Shown piece by piece: positions 34,235-42,886 of a DNA stretch of 64,000 bases (the stretch's first letter is position 1; every line of letters begins with the position of its first letter). The stretch lies in NCBI GenBank assembly GCA_031271755.1, contig JAISVB010000045.1, positions 1-64,000 on the forward strand. The letters are read 5' to 3'. The notes under the pieces are model-generated. The model made no database searches. It was not told the DNA's origin and saw only the letters and a program-made list of their open reading frames with translations. Source of the DNA: Culturomica sp. (GTDB lineage: Bacteria > Bacteroidota > Bacteroidia > Bacteroidales > Marinifilaceae). The position numbers and the translations under genes are program-made.

Positions 34235-35677
34235 CTATATCACTTTGATGCATTTCACGGTATGGGCGTCCCGCACGATCAGCATCCCGTCGGCATAAGC
34301 CATGGGGCCCCAGGCATCGATCCCCTCCATGATCCGCTGTTTTTTTAGCAGCTTCATGCTGCGTTGCCCGACTTCGTACAGGTAGAGCTCCCCGTCATCC
34401 TTGAAAACGAAGAGGAGGTTGTTGATCAGGAGGTAGGGGCCGAGCCCGAAGCGTTCGTCGGCAGTGGAGGTCCATACCGGCGAGCGGAGGTCGGAAGGGG
34501 AATAGGCGACCAGCTTCCCCCGGTTGCCGCCCCCGTCCTTGGGCATGACGCTGATGATCATGTCGTTGTAGAAAAGGGGGGTCTGTTGTTCGCTGGATAA
34601 TCCCTCGTTGGGTTTGTGTTGTTCGGTGACGGTGGCTGTCCACTTAGTGCCGGAACGCTCTACCCGAAGCATCGCTCCCCCGGTTCCGTATCCCGCTACC
34701 ATAAAGATCCGGTTGGACGACAATTGGAGTGGTGAAGGGGCGACTACGGAGGGTTGCCATTTGCCGGTCTCCCACAGTAAAGTCCCCCGGTCGCCGGCTT
34801 CTGCCGAAATACCGCAAACACCGCCCACGCCGATGTAGACATACATTTTTTTTCCGCCCAGTGTCATCGGCATCACCGACGAGTGCGACATTTTGTATTT
34901 CAGTGTATTGGGAGTAGTCCAGAGGATCTCGCCGCTCTGCACATCCAATCCGGCCAAGAGCGTTTCTTCTCCGGCAGGCGCCAGGATGAGGGTGTTCTGA
35001 TCGACACGCGGGCACTGGCCGGTGTACCAGAAAGGGACTTCGGTCTTGAATGTTTTCTGCATATCGAGCGACCACTTCATCTCTCCGCTTACCGGGTCGC
35101 AGCACATCACATGTCCCGACGGCCCGATGGTGATGATGTAATCTTCGCCGACAGCCGGGACCGTTCGCGAGAAACCGTGGTTCCGCTTCATCGGCACGCG
35201 GTACCACCGGCGCCACAGTTCTTTGCCGCTCTCCAACGAGAAGCAGCGCAGGGCGTCGGAGCTCAACTGTTCGTTGTAATCCAGGAAATAGACTTTCCCG
35301 TTGTAGATGGCCGGCGCTGCATGCCCTTCCCCGGTTTCCACGCTCCACAGAACCGGATACTCCTCCCCGGAGGTGCGGATCCGGTCGGAGGTGGTGATGC
35401 GGTTGGTGGCCGACGCTCCCCGGAAACCGCTCCATTTACCGGTCAACCCGGAAGAGGCGTCGTCGTATTTCATAAAAAACTCGCCGATCAGTACGTCGTC
35501 CGCCGCCCGCGTCCGCCCCTCCGGCCGATTGTCAGCCCCCGGCGCCTGAATCGCCAGCTCCTCCCGGAGCGGATAGAGGTGCCACCCGATCACAAGACCG
35601 GCATAGATCAAAATAACCGAAACGGTAACACCCGCTACGATGCGTTTGCTTTTCACAACAGAACCCTTGAATTTCAC
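34235..35677 (-). CDS. membrane-anchored PQQ-like beta-propeller protein
   Basis: A 480-residue protein with one N-terminal membrane anchor (about residues 12-32, RIVAGVTVSVILIYAGLVIG) and no cleavage site, so it should face the periplasm. The rest is an eight-bladed propeller in which blades share the pattern G.VYFLD...LRCFSLESGKELW, seen in PQQ dehydrogenases and in the assembly factor BamB. It lacks the full length and catalytic calcium site of quinoprotein dehydrogenases, so PQQ binding is unproven. It belongs to a set of five such proteins in the window and likely scaffolds protein contacts or electron transfer in the envelope. Confidence 0.8.
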   Translation of the reverse strand: MKFKGSVVKSKRIVAGVTVSVILIYAGLVIGWHLYPLREELAIQAPGADNRPEGRTRAADDVLIGEFFMKYDDASSGLTGKWSGFRGASATNRITTSDRIRTSGEEYPVLWSVETGEGHAAPAIYNGKVYFLDYNEQLSSDALRCFSLESGKELWRRWYRVPMKRNHGFSRTVPAVGEDYIITIGPSGHVMCCDPVSGEMKWSLDMQKTFKTEVPFWYTGQCPRVDQNTLILAPAGEETLLAGLDVQSGEILWTTPNTLKYKMSHSSVMPMTLGGKKMYVYIGVGGVCGISAEAGDRGTLLWETGKWQPSVVAPSPLQLSSNRIFMVAGYGTGGAMLRVERSGTKWTATVTEQHKPNEGLSSEQQTPLFYNDMIISVMPKDGGGNRGKLVAYSPSDLRSPVWTSTADERFGLGPYLLINNLLFVFKDDGELYLYEVGQRSMKLLKKQRIMEGIDAWGPMAYADGMLIVRDAHTVKCIKVI

Positions 35678-35866
35678 GCTTTAAATATAGCGCTATAATC
35701 TGTCAAAATCAAGTGTTTGTAATTGTATGATTTTAGCGGGGGGCAGTGGGGGCAATCGCTTGTTTTCTCTTTGTACTTGAAACCGATCATCGGCCGTTCC
35801 CGATTTACTTCCCTGTTTTTGACTTGCAGTTCTGCGAGCGCTTCGTGGTGTTAATAAAATATGCCG

Positions 35867-37012
35867 CTATTCCGGCAAAAGTTCCTTTGCTCCGGAGTAG
35901 GTGACTGCGTAGAATCGGTGCGCCTCGATCAATAATCCGGCCGTTCTGTCTTTGGGGTAGTTGTCGTAATGCCGGACATTTACCGTGACCACCCGGTCGT
36001 TGTAACGCCGGCCGGTTTCGTCCACTTCCGTATGGCCTGCGACCACCCGCTTGACGTTGTAGTACCGGAGCACCTGCTCCAACTCCTCCGGCAGTATAGG
36101 GGAATTGTCTTGCAAATCGGAGACCATTCCCCGGTACCAGAGCGGGCCGCCGGAACCGAATAAAAACTCATTTCTCGGATGTAGCTCGTTTCTTTGCCGG
36201 TTCGGATAGCCTGTAAAGCGCCAGGCCAGTTCGTTGATCTCACCGATTTTATAACCTCTCCGGATCAGCTCCGGGCTCAGGCCGGCATGGACGAACAGGT
36301 TGTCGCCGACTACCAAAATCAGGTAACTGTCCCGTATCCACCGCCCCAGTTCCGTGTCGGGCCCGTACAGTCCGGCGTAGGGGATCCCCGCTTTCGCGGC
36401 AAAGGCCAGGTGGGCTTCGTTCACGTAGCGTATGTCGTCCTTCAGCACCATGTCTTCGTGGTTGCCCGGCAGGAAATCGACCCCTCCGCCGGCCTGTTCG
36501 GCCTCTTTTTCCAATTTATATACCAGCCAGGCGATCCCATTGTCATCCCGTCCCCGGTCGAGCATATCTCCGAGAAAGATGAGGCGGTTTTTCCCGTAAC
36601 TCCAATTCAGCTCTTTGTCCACCACCCCGTTCCCTTGTAACAGGGCGACAAAGGCATCCAGCCGCCCGTGCAGATCGGAAACGACCACTGTTTTTTCCGC
36701 CGGCTCCTGACGCCAATTGTGCTTGATGCGGCCGTGGAGTGAGAATTCAAAGTGGAGATCTGTTGATTCGTCCGCAGCAAAATAGCGCAGTTTCAGGTTT
36801 TCGGGTAACCGGAGAAAGGTGGTGTCCAACAGTTTTCCGTCGGCTTTGGCCGCTATGATCCGGACACTTTTATCCGGGTTGTGCAGGACATAGAGATCAC
36901 CGTGCCCTTCGATAACGGTAGCCTGCTCTTTCCGCTGTGCGGCCGCTGCGGGGTGGGGCAGGGTCATGCCGGCCAGCAGCAATATCCACAGTAGCCAGGT
37001 GTATTTTTTCAT
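35867..37012 (-). CDS. periplasmic metallophosphatase (calcineurin-like)
   Basis: The start at 37010-37012 gives a clear signal peptide (MKKYTWLLWILLLAGMTLP...AAAAQ); the longer frame would overlap the DUF362 gene. The 381-residue product contains a PPP-type metallophosphatase core: VVVSDLHGRLDAF, LGDMLDRGRDD, GNHEDMVL, and histidines in AGLSPEL and VVAGHTEVD. An N-terminal beta domain of about 100 residues precedes it. The substrate is unknown; related enzymes cleave phosphoproteins or small phosphoesters. It lies between PQQ-like and DUF362 genes on the same strand. Confidence 0.85.
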   Translation of the reverse strand: MKKYTWLLWILLLAGMTLPHPAAAAQRKEQATVIEGHGDLYVLHNPDKSVRIIAAKADGKLLDTTFLRLPENLKLRYFAADESTDLHFEFSLHGRIKHNWRQEPAEKTVVVSDLHGRLDAFVALLQGNGVVDKELNWSYGKNRLIFLGDMLDRGRDDNGIAWLVYKLEKEAEQAGGGVDFLPGNHEDMVLKDDIRYVNEAHLAFAAKAGIPYAGLYGPDTELGRWIRDSYLILVVGDNLFVHAGLSPELIRRGYKIGEINELAWRFTGYPNRQRNELHPRNEFLFGSGGPLWYRGMVSDLQDNSPILPEELEQVLRYYNVKRVVAGHTEVDETGRRYNDRVVTVNVRHYDNYPKDRTAGLLIEAHRFYAVTYSGAKELLPE

Positions 37013-37052
37013 GGTATGGTTTCTTTTGTCCCGTTCCAAATAGTTGTCGTTT

Positions 37053-38171
37053 TTACGAAACATCTTCCAGGTCATAATTGACGGTTCCTATCCCGATTTT
37101 TTCGGCATGCTGTAATCCCGCCAGCCAATTGGCATTGGGATGGACCAGCTTGAACTTTTCGGAGCCGGTCAGGTCGTGGTGCTCGTGTTTTTGCCAGAGG
37201 TGGCTGCCGGCATTTACCGGCGCCTTTTTTACCAGATCCACACAAGCCATGTCGAGCGCGACGGGATCGAAGGAGGCGGCTATGCCGATGTCCGGAACGA
37301 TGGCCGCGTCGTTGTGGTTCCAGCAGTCGCATTCGGGCGAAACATTCATGATGAAGTTTATGTGAAAATGCGGTTTGTCCAGCAGTACCGCCTTGGCATA
37401 TTCGGCAATTTTACAGTTCAGGTTTTCAGAGGTGTCCCATTCGGCCAGAACAGCCGCATTGTATTGGCAAAGCGCCACGCACTGCCCGCAGCCGACGCAT
37501 TTCCCGTAATCGATCCCGGCGTGCCGGTTTTCAATCTTGATGGCCGAGTGGGCGCAATATTTGACACAGATGCCGCATGCGACGCAGTTCTTCTCGATGA
37601 TTTTCGGTTGGGAAGTGGAGTGCATCTCCAATTTTCCGCCTATGCTGGCGCTTCCCATGCCGATGTTTTTCAGCGCACCGCCAAAGCCTGCCTGTTCGTG
37701 TCCCTTGAAGTGGTTCAGGCTGATAAAGATATCGGCGTCGGCAATAGCGGCGCCGATCTTGGGCGCTTTGCAATAGTCACCGTCAATTTTTATTTCGCGG
37801 TATTCCGTTCCTTTTACACCGTCGGCAATGATGACGTTGCAGTGTGTGGCAATGGGGTTAAAACCGTTTTCCATGGCCGATTCCAGGTGGTCAATCGCAT
37901 TCGAACGACCTCCGGAATACAAGGTATTGGCGTCGGTCAGAAACGGTTTGGCGCCCAATTTTTTCACGATCTGCACCATTCGCGCAGCATAGTTCGGACG
38001 GATGTAGGCCAGATTTCCCGGTTCTCCGAAGTGGATTTTGAGGGCGGTGAACCGATTTTCAAAGTTGATCTTCTCCATACCGGCTCTTTTTACCAGCTTC
38101 TCCAGTTTATCCAGCAAATTACTGCTGGGTGTGGTATGTAAATTGGTAAAATATACTTTCGATTTTTGCAT
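37053..38171 (-). CDS. DUF362 protein with 4Fe-4S clusters
   Basis: A 372-residue cytoplasmic protein of the DUF362 family. The DUF362 core spans residues about 1-180 (e.g. ALKIHFGEPGNLAYIRPN, FLTDANTLYSGGRSNAIDHL, ISLNHFKGHEQAGFGGALKNIGMG) and resumes after two 4Fe-4S motifs, CVACGICVKYC and CVGCGQCVALC. The C-terminus has SPECDCWNHNDAAIVPDIGI. The biochemical role of DUF362 is unknown; it is common in strict anaerobes. It sits in the same minus-strand block as the other envelope redox genes. Confidence 0.88.
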   Translation of the reverse strand: MQKSKVYFTNLHTTPSSNLLDKLEKLVKRAGMEKINFENRFTALKIHFGEPGNLAYIRPNYAARMVQIVKKLGAKPFLTDANTLYSGGRSNAIDHLESAMENGFNPIATHCNVIIADGVKGTEYREIKIDGDYCKAPKIGAAIADADIFISLNHFKGHEQAGFGGALKNIGMGSASIGGKLEMHSTSQPKIIEKNCVACGICVKYCAHSAIKIENRHAGIDYGKCVGCGQCVALCQYNAAVLAEWDTSENLNCKIAEYAKAVLLDKPHFHINFIMNVSPECDCWNHNDAAIVPDIGIAASFDPVALDMACVDLVKKAPVNAGSHLWQKHEHHDLTGSEKFKLVHPNANWLAGLQHAEKIGIGTVNYDLEDVS

Positions 38172-38271
38172 AGTTAAGGTATTTGAGGGTTGTAAGTATT
38201 AGATATACTCATTCTGTTTTACGTTCGAGTTATCTTCTTGATATTCAATATATTATTAATAATAAAATTTT

Positions 38272-39282
38272 TTATGCATCAAATAATTCATGCCATTTCT
38301 GCTGAAGCAGCTTTTTGTCGGGCAGTTGCGTTTGGTATCGCGACACCATGGTCGGTGAGAGATATCGGCTCAGGGCATATTCAACCACCTCGCTGTCTTT
38401 GTCTTTGCACAACAAAACCCCAATGCTCAGATTTTCGTTCGGCTTCTTTACATCCCGATCTAACGCTTCCAGATAGAAGTTTAACTGCCCCAAGTGTTCC
38501 GGTTTAAACTTATCTGTTTTTAATTCGAAAGCGACCAGACATTGTAATCCCCGGTGATAAAACAACAGGTCGATGTAAAAGTCGCTGTTGCCGACCTGCA
38601 CCCGATATTCCTCTCCGATGAATAGAAAGTCCTTTCCCAGTTCAAGTATAAAATGCTTCATTTTGCCTATCAGTCCCCGTTGCAACTCTCCTTCGTTGAG
38701 TGGGTCTGGTAAACCAAGAAATTCAAATACATAATCATCTTTGAATGTGCTCAATATGTTGGGGTGGGCTTCTTTTAGTGCCGGTGAGAGTTTGGCATTA
38801 CCGAGCATCGTTCGTTCATAAATACCGCTGTTAATTTGTCGATCTAATTCCCTGCTCGAATACCGTTCCTGAATTGTCATACGGATATAAAACTCCTTTT
38901 CTTCCAATGTTTTAGCCCGACTGAGAATAGTCAGGTTGTTTGTCCAACTGATTTCTCTCAGCAGTGCCGAGAGTTTTGGACTCTCCTTATAGGCTTCGTA
39001 AAATTGCTTCATTCGCCACAAATTCTTATCCGAGAAACCTTTTAACTCCGGCTCCGTGCGGGTCAGGTAGTCGGCCAGTTCTTTCACCACGCTATCTCCC
39101 CATGTTGCTGTTTCAATCTGTCGGCTGATATATTGCCCAATATTCCAATACAGATTGATCAATTCCGTATTTACAGCCCTTATTGCATTGGTTTTCGCTT
39201 GTTTGATGAGGTCGATAATCTCGAAAAATTGCTTTTGACGGTCTAATTGCATAGGAATCGTACGTAATTGTTGCAAAGGCAC
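38272..39282 (-). CDS. DUF1016/YhcG-type PD-(D/E)XK nuclease
   Basis: A 336-residue protein. Residues about 15-160 are the helical DUF1016 N-terminal domain (LINLYWNIGQYISRQI, LREISWTNNLTILSRAKTLEEKEFYIRM). The C-terminal nuclease domain has the motif FYIDLLFYHRGLQCLVAFELKTDKFKPEHLGQL, where D, E and K form the catalytic core. YhcG-like proteins are suspected to act on DNA or RNA in defence or stress, but the role is not settled. It occurs as a single gene inside the redox block. A diverged paralogue lies at 52121-53161. The start could also be 39252. Confidence 0.88.
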   Translation of the reverse strand: MPLQQLRTIPMQLDRQKQFFEIIDLIKQAKTNAIRAVNTELINLYWNIGQYISRQIETATWGDSVVKELADYLTRTEPELKGFSDKNLWRMKQFYEAYKESPKLSALLREISWTNNLTILSRAKTLEEKEFYIRMTIQERYSSRELDRQINSGIYERTMLGNAKLSPALKEAHPNILSTFKDDYVFEFLGLPDPLNEGELQRGLIGKMKHFILELGKDFLFIGEEYRVQVGNSDFYIDLLFYHRGLQCLVAFELKTDKFKPEHLGQLNFYLEALDRDVKKPNENLSIGVLLCKDKDSEVVEYALSRYLSPTMVSRYQTQLPDKKLLQQKWHELFDA

Positions 39283-39340
39283 GGATATTTTTATGAATTA
39301 CTATTTTGAATGTATGTATCGGTCAAAGTCCCGTAAAGTA

Positions 39341-40546
39341 TTATTTTATTTTATACGCCATCAACGCGTCGCCGTGCCGGATGTACAGGATGCCTTTGTA
39401 AATAACAGGATGCGCCCAGTGCTGTTCGGTGCCGGAGGTGACGGGGAATTTGGCGATGATGTCGAACTTCTCCGGGGTAGCCCTGACCAGTGCCATGTCG
39501 CCTTTTTCCGTGTAACAGTAGAGCATACCGTCCGCCGCAATGACAGCTCCGGCCGGCAGGGTTTTGTCCTTGTAGAGCACTTTGCCCGTTTTCCACTCTA
39601 TGCAACACCAGCTCCCTTTTCCGTAATCTCCTGCGCCGTAGACATAGTCGCCTAATTTTACGGCGTGCCCGGTTCTGGAGTCGAAGTCAGGGGTGCGCCA
39701 CGCTTCTTCCACCTTTTTTCCGCCTTCCGTCAGGCGCAGCATCACGGAACCGACGCCGTAACTGCTGGAACAGAGCAGCATTCCCTCCCCGTAGACCGGG
39801 GTGTTGGGATGTTCGAAGAAGCGGTTGGTAAAGGGTACAGACCAGAGCAACCGGCCGTTTGAAATGTCGATGCCGACGATGTGGTGTCCCGTCATGGTGA
39901 CGACCTGGGGAATGGCCTGGTCTCCGATGTAAACCGGACTGCAGTAACTGGGGATGTCGCCCATCGCCTTGGAACTCCAGATCGGTTCGCCTGTCTTTTT
40001 GTGCAGAGCGACCACGTTGTGTTCTTTTCCTCCCGGAGTGAAGATCAGTTTGTCCCCGACGATGAGGGGCGATTCGTTCATGCCGTATTTGGGGAGTTCG
40101 CCGCCGAAGTCATCGATCGCGTTTTTTTGCCACACAACACACAGATCGGATGCGTCGAAACAGATCAGGGTACCGGTCCCGCTGACCAGGTAGAGATACC
40201 CGTCGTCGGGAATGACAGTGCCCCGAGTGCCCTGGTAGCTGATGTGCCACTCTTTGCCGTACGCCTTTTTATTCAACAGGCGTCCCTGCATGTCTAAGAC
40301 GTAGAGGTATCCCGTCCCGTCCGTCATACCGGTTATGTAAAGTTTTCCGGAGCCGGTGGAAACCGAAGAGTATCCCTGTCCCAAGCCGTCGAAGTGCCAC
40401 AACAGTTCGGGGCCGCCTTCCGGCCACGATTTCAGTAATCCGGTTTCCCGGTAAATGCCGGTGCGGTCGTTCCGCCACTCGATATTTTGCGCCGGTACGA
40501 TCTGTGCGGCGAAAAGCAGCAGGTAAAGTATTCCTGTTCGTTTCAT
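39341..40546 (-). CDS. periplasmic PQQ-like beta-propeller protein (family A, copy 1)
   Basis: A 401-residue protein with a Sec signal peptide (MKRTGILYLLLFAAQIVPAQ). The mature start NIEWRNDRTGIYRETGLLKSWPEGGPELLW is a family hallmark, and blades follow the pattern G.LYLV.GTG.LICFDA. The same organisation, length and end (DALMAYKIK) are found in the product of 42887-44092, so these are paralogues. It has no visible catalytic residues. A -7 box (reverse complement of CAAATATA) at 40560-40567 lies 14 bases upstream. Confidence 0.82.
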   Translation of the reverse strand: MKRTGILYLLLFAAQIVPAQNIEWRNDRTGIYRETGLLKSWPEGGPELLWHFDGLGQGYSSVSTGSGKLYITGMTDGTGYLYVLDMQGRLLNKKAYGKEWHISYQGTRGTVIPDDGYLYLVSGTGTLICFDASDLCVVWQKNAIDDFGGELPKYGMNESPLIVGDKLIFTPGGKEHNVVALHKKTGEPIWSSKAMGDIPSYCSPVYIGDQAIPQVVTMTGHHIVGIDISNGRLLWSVPFTNRFFEHPNTPVYGEGMLLCSSSYGVGSVMLRLTEGGKKVEEAWRTPDFDSRTGHAVKLGDYVYGAGDYGKGSWCCIEWKTGKVLYKDKTLPAGAVIAADGMLYCYTEKGDMALVRATPEKFDIIAKFPVTSGTEQHWAHPVIYKGILYIRHGDALMAYKIK

Positions 40547-40559
40547 GCGGTTATGTTAC

Positions 40560-40592
40560 CAAATATAAAACCGTAAGGTAAGAAGAATTTTT
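40560..40592 (-). promoter_or_regulatory. promoter region of the propeller gene, with shared element
   Basis: TATATTTG on the minus strand (40560-40567) matches the -7 consensus. Immediately upstream, 40572-40592 resembles the element before the NHL propeller gene (33241-33261). Confidence 0.4.
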
Positions 40593-41437
40593 CATTTCTC
40601 CTCCGTTGTTTCTCCACTTTGTAATTTCAATGTCTCTTTGGCGTTTTGAGGGGATATGACCGTTTTCCCGGTCTTTTTTTCCAATTCCATTCTTGCATTG
40701 AGGGCTATCGTTCCTCCCTGTTGGGCTACATGGATGTGTTCGTCAAAAGATCCCGGATTTTGTGCTTCCGATATCTCCTTAGTCGAGAGTTCGGCAAGCA
40801 TATTCAATACTAACTCTTTATTGGTCATGTTGTCCCGGAGGCTCTCTTTCTTTAACCCCTTAAATGCTTTGTACTCTTTGGCCGTTTTTCCCGCCCATGT
40901 CTTATAGATGATGTCTGTCAGCGTGGCAAAATGGACGCCCTCTTCCAATCCGTGCCGCCTCCACTCGTCGGTCAATTCTTTACGGACTTCGATGCTTTTG
41001 AGCCGTTGATTGATCCAATTGTCGGAATATCCCAGCCGCTTGTAATCCAACATGGCCTGTTCAATAGACAATTCCGGATCCTGCAATTGATCTAAACGCT
41101 CTTTGGCTACTTGCGCCATCCATTGTTTAAATGGCTCTGCCTTTGGCGAAGGAATAGATTGAATCAGGCGGAATAATTGCTCTGTATCAGCAACATCGGT
41201 TTTATAATATTTACCATCGGACGAGGGCATTTTCAGTTGACTACAAATTGTAGTCAACTGACTTCCTTCCTTTTTCAGGCGAGTTTTTAATACACTCCAA
41301 TACTTTCTCGGGTTAGGGCTATCTGTCAATACGGCCACCACATCCACTATGGAGAAATACCACTCCTCCCGGTCGCTGTCCCATACGGTGCGTACTTTTT
41401 TCTCCTCAAAGACTTTTATTGCATTCTGTTTTGTCAT
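40592..41437 (-). CDS. BRO-family (phage antirepressor-like) protein
   Basis: A 281-residue protein. The N-terminus matches the Bro-N DNA-binding domain (VRTVWDSDREEWYFSIVDVVAVLTDSPNPRKYWSVLKTRL). It is followed by DTEQLFRLIQSIPSPKAEPFKQWMAQVAKERLDQLQDPELSIEQAMLDYKRLGYSDNWI in the middle, which is typical of the antirepressor-like proteins scattered in Bacteroidetes genomes. These are related to phage KilA-N/BRO proteins, but no prophage genes surround it here. It separates two members of the propeller set. A possible promoter lies at 41460-41467. Confidence 0.8.
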   Translation of the reverse strand: MTKQNAIKVFEEKKVRTVWDSDREEWYFSIVDVVAVLTDSPNPRKYWSVLKTRLKKEGSQLTTICSQLKMPSSDGKYYKTDVADTEQLFRLIQSIPSPKAEPFKQWMAQVAKERLDQLQDPELSIEQAMLDYKRLGYSDNWINQRLKSIEVRKELTDEWRRHGLEEGVHFATLTDIIYKTWAGKTAKEYKAFKGLKKESLRDNMTNKELVLNMLAELSTKEISEAQNPGSFDEHIHVAQQGGTIALNARMELEKKTGKTVISPQNAKETLKLQSGETTEEK

Positions 41438-41459
41438 ACCGTTCTATTTGTCCGTATTA

Positions 41460-41467
41460 CAAATATA
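41460..41467 (-). promoter_or_regulatory. -7 box of the BRO gene
   Basis: CAAATATA reads TATATTTG on the minus strand, 23 bases upstream of the ATG, with a TTG about 21 bases further away (41489-41491). Confidence 0.45.
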
Positions 41468-41597
41468 GGAAAATCAAAGTACAAACAGCAATCAAAATTT
41501 TGCATGACAGCCTGCACTCATCGTTATTGTACAGGTGGTACCACACGAAACAGTTGTGTGTAAGCGGGGCTTATCATTCAATTCTCAGGTGCTGATC

Positions 41598-42872
41598 CTA
41601 TTTCGCCAGATCAACGCAATGCAACAGATCATGATCCCGCAGATAGAGTTTGCCGCCGGCGATGACCGGATGCGCCCAGACCATGTTATCCGTTGTCTGC
41701 ATTTGGGTGCGTTCTGGAAAATCTATCCGGCTCACCTCTTTCCATCCCTCCGGCGAAGCGGCTGCGACGGCAAGCGTACCGGTACGCTCATCCAAAAGGA
41801 TCAGGTGATCCTCAACTCCCACCACGCTGCCCCGCATGGCGCCCTCTCTATTCCGCTGCCCCCAGATCTTTTCGCCCGTTTCCAGATGTTGGCAGGTCCA
41901 TCCCGAAGCGTCCGAATGGCCGTAAATGTGGCCGCCCGTCAGCACCACGCCGCCGTGGTGATTGATCATATTTTTATTGTTATAGACCGTTTCGGCCTTC
42001 ATACCGGCCTCTGTTTTGGCCAGCCGGATACAGGCGCAACCGGCTCCGTAGCCCGCAGTAACATACACCAGGTGATCCCGATAGACCGGAGTAGGGATCA
42101 CCGCCGTTTTGTATCCCGGCACATCGACCTTCCACAACACCTTGCCGTCCTTTGCCGCTACACCCGCCACGCCTTTGGCCGCCTGCTGGATGTATTGCCG
42201 CACTCCGTCCACCTCGGCAACGATCGGGGAAGAGTAGCCTGCCTCGTCCGTCCACTCTTTGGTTCTCCAAACGACAGCGCCGCTGTTCTTGTCGAGCGCC
42301 ACCATCGTTCCGTCGCTGCCGCCGGGGGTGCAGATCACAAGATCACCGTCCACTAAGGGCGATTCGCTGTATCCCCAGCGCGACATGTATTTGCCGTTGA
42401 AGTCCGCAGTGAAATCCTTTTGCCAAAGCACCTTGCCGTCGGTGGCCGAGAGGCAGTGCAACTGGCCGATGCCGCGGATGAGGTAGAGTTTGTCGCCGTC
42501 TACCGTGATCGATCCGCGGGGACAGTTTTCACGGTCGGGAACCGATTCCTTGCCCAATTCCTGTTTCCATTTCAGGTTGCCGGTTTCGGTGTCGAGTGCA
42601 AAGGCGAATCCCTGCTGGTCCACGGCCCCCTGACAATAGAGGGTGGTCCCGGCAATGACGGGCGAAGAGTATCCGGCGCCCGCCTGCCGGAATGTCCAGT
42701 TGAGCGGCGGTTTTGATTCCGACCAATTCAGGTTAAGGCCTTTTTCCTGCGAAATGCCGTCGCGGTTTGCCCCCCGCCATTGCGGCCAATCCTGCGCTTG
42801 CAGTGTCTGGCCGGTGAGCAACAGGGTGAAGAGGACGAAGAGAAGTGGGTGGAGAGTGATTTTGGTGTTCAT
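41598..42872 (-). CDS. periplasmic PQQ-like beta-propeller protein (family B)
   Basis: A 424-residue protein with a signal peptide (LLFVLFTLLLTGQTLQAQ). The mature protein starts DWPQWRGANRDGISQEKGLNLNW, the opening of outer-membrane assembly lipoprotein YfgL/BamB-like and planctomycete-type propellers. Blades include GQLHCLSATDGKVLWQKDF and GTMVALDKNSGAVVWRTK. Unlike family A the mature start is DWPQW rather than NIEWR or NIQWR. No cofactor site can be assigned. It lies 14 bp downstream of the family A copy 2 gene and is probably co-transcribed with it. Confidence 0.82.
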   Translation of the reverse strand: MNTKITLHPLLFVLFTLLLTGQTLQAQDWPQWRGANRDGISQEKGLNLNWSESKPPLNWTFRQAGAGYSSPVIAGTTLYCQGAVDQQGFAFALDTETGNLKWKQELGKESVPDRENCPRGSITVDGDKLYLIRGIGQLHCLSATDGKVLWQKDFTADFNGKYMSRWGYSESPLVDGDLVICTPGGSDGTMVALDKNSGAVVWRTKEWTDEAGYSSPIVAEVDGVRQYIQQAAKGVAGVAAKDGKVLWKVDVPGYKTAVIPTPVYRDHLVYVTAGYGAGCACIRLAKTEAGMKAETVYNNKNMINHHGGVVLTGGHIYGHSDASGWTCQHLETGEKIWGQRNREGAMRGSVVGVEDHLILLDERTGTLAVAAASPEGWKEVSRIDFPERTQMQTTDNMVWAHPVIAGGKLYLRDHDLLHCVDLAK

Positions 42873-42886
42873 GGTTTGCAGTGTTA

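Noticed and set aside
38272-39282. DUF1016 nuclease as part of a toxin-antitoxin or restriction system
   Set aside because: No partner gene lies beside either copy.
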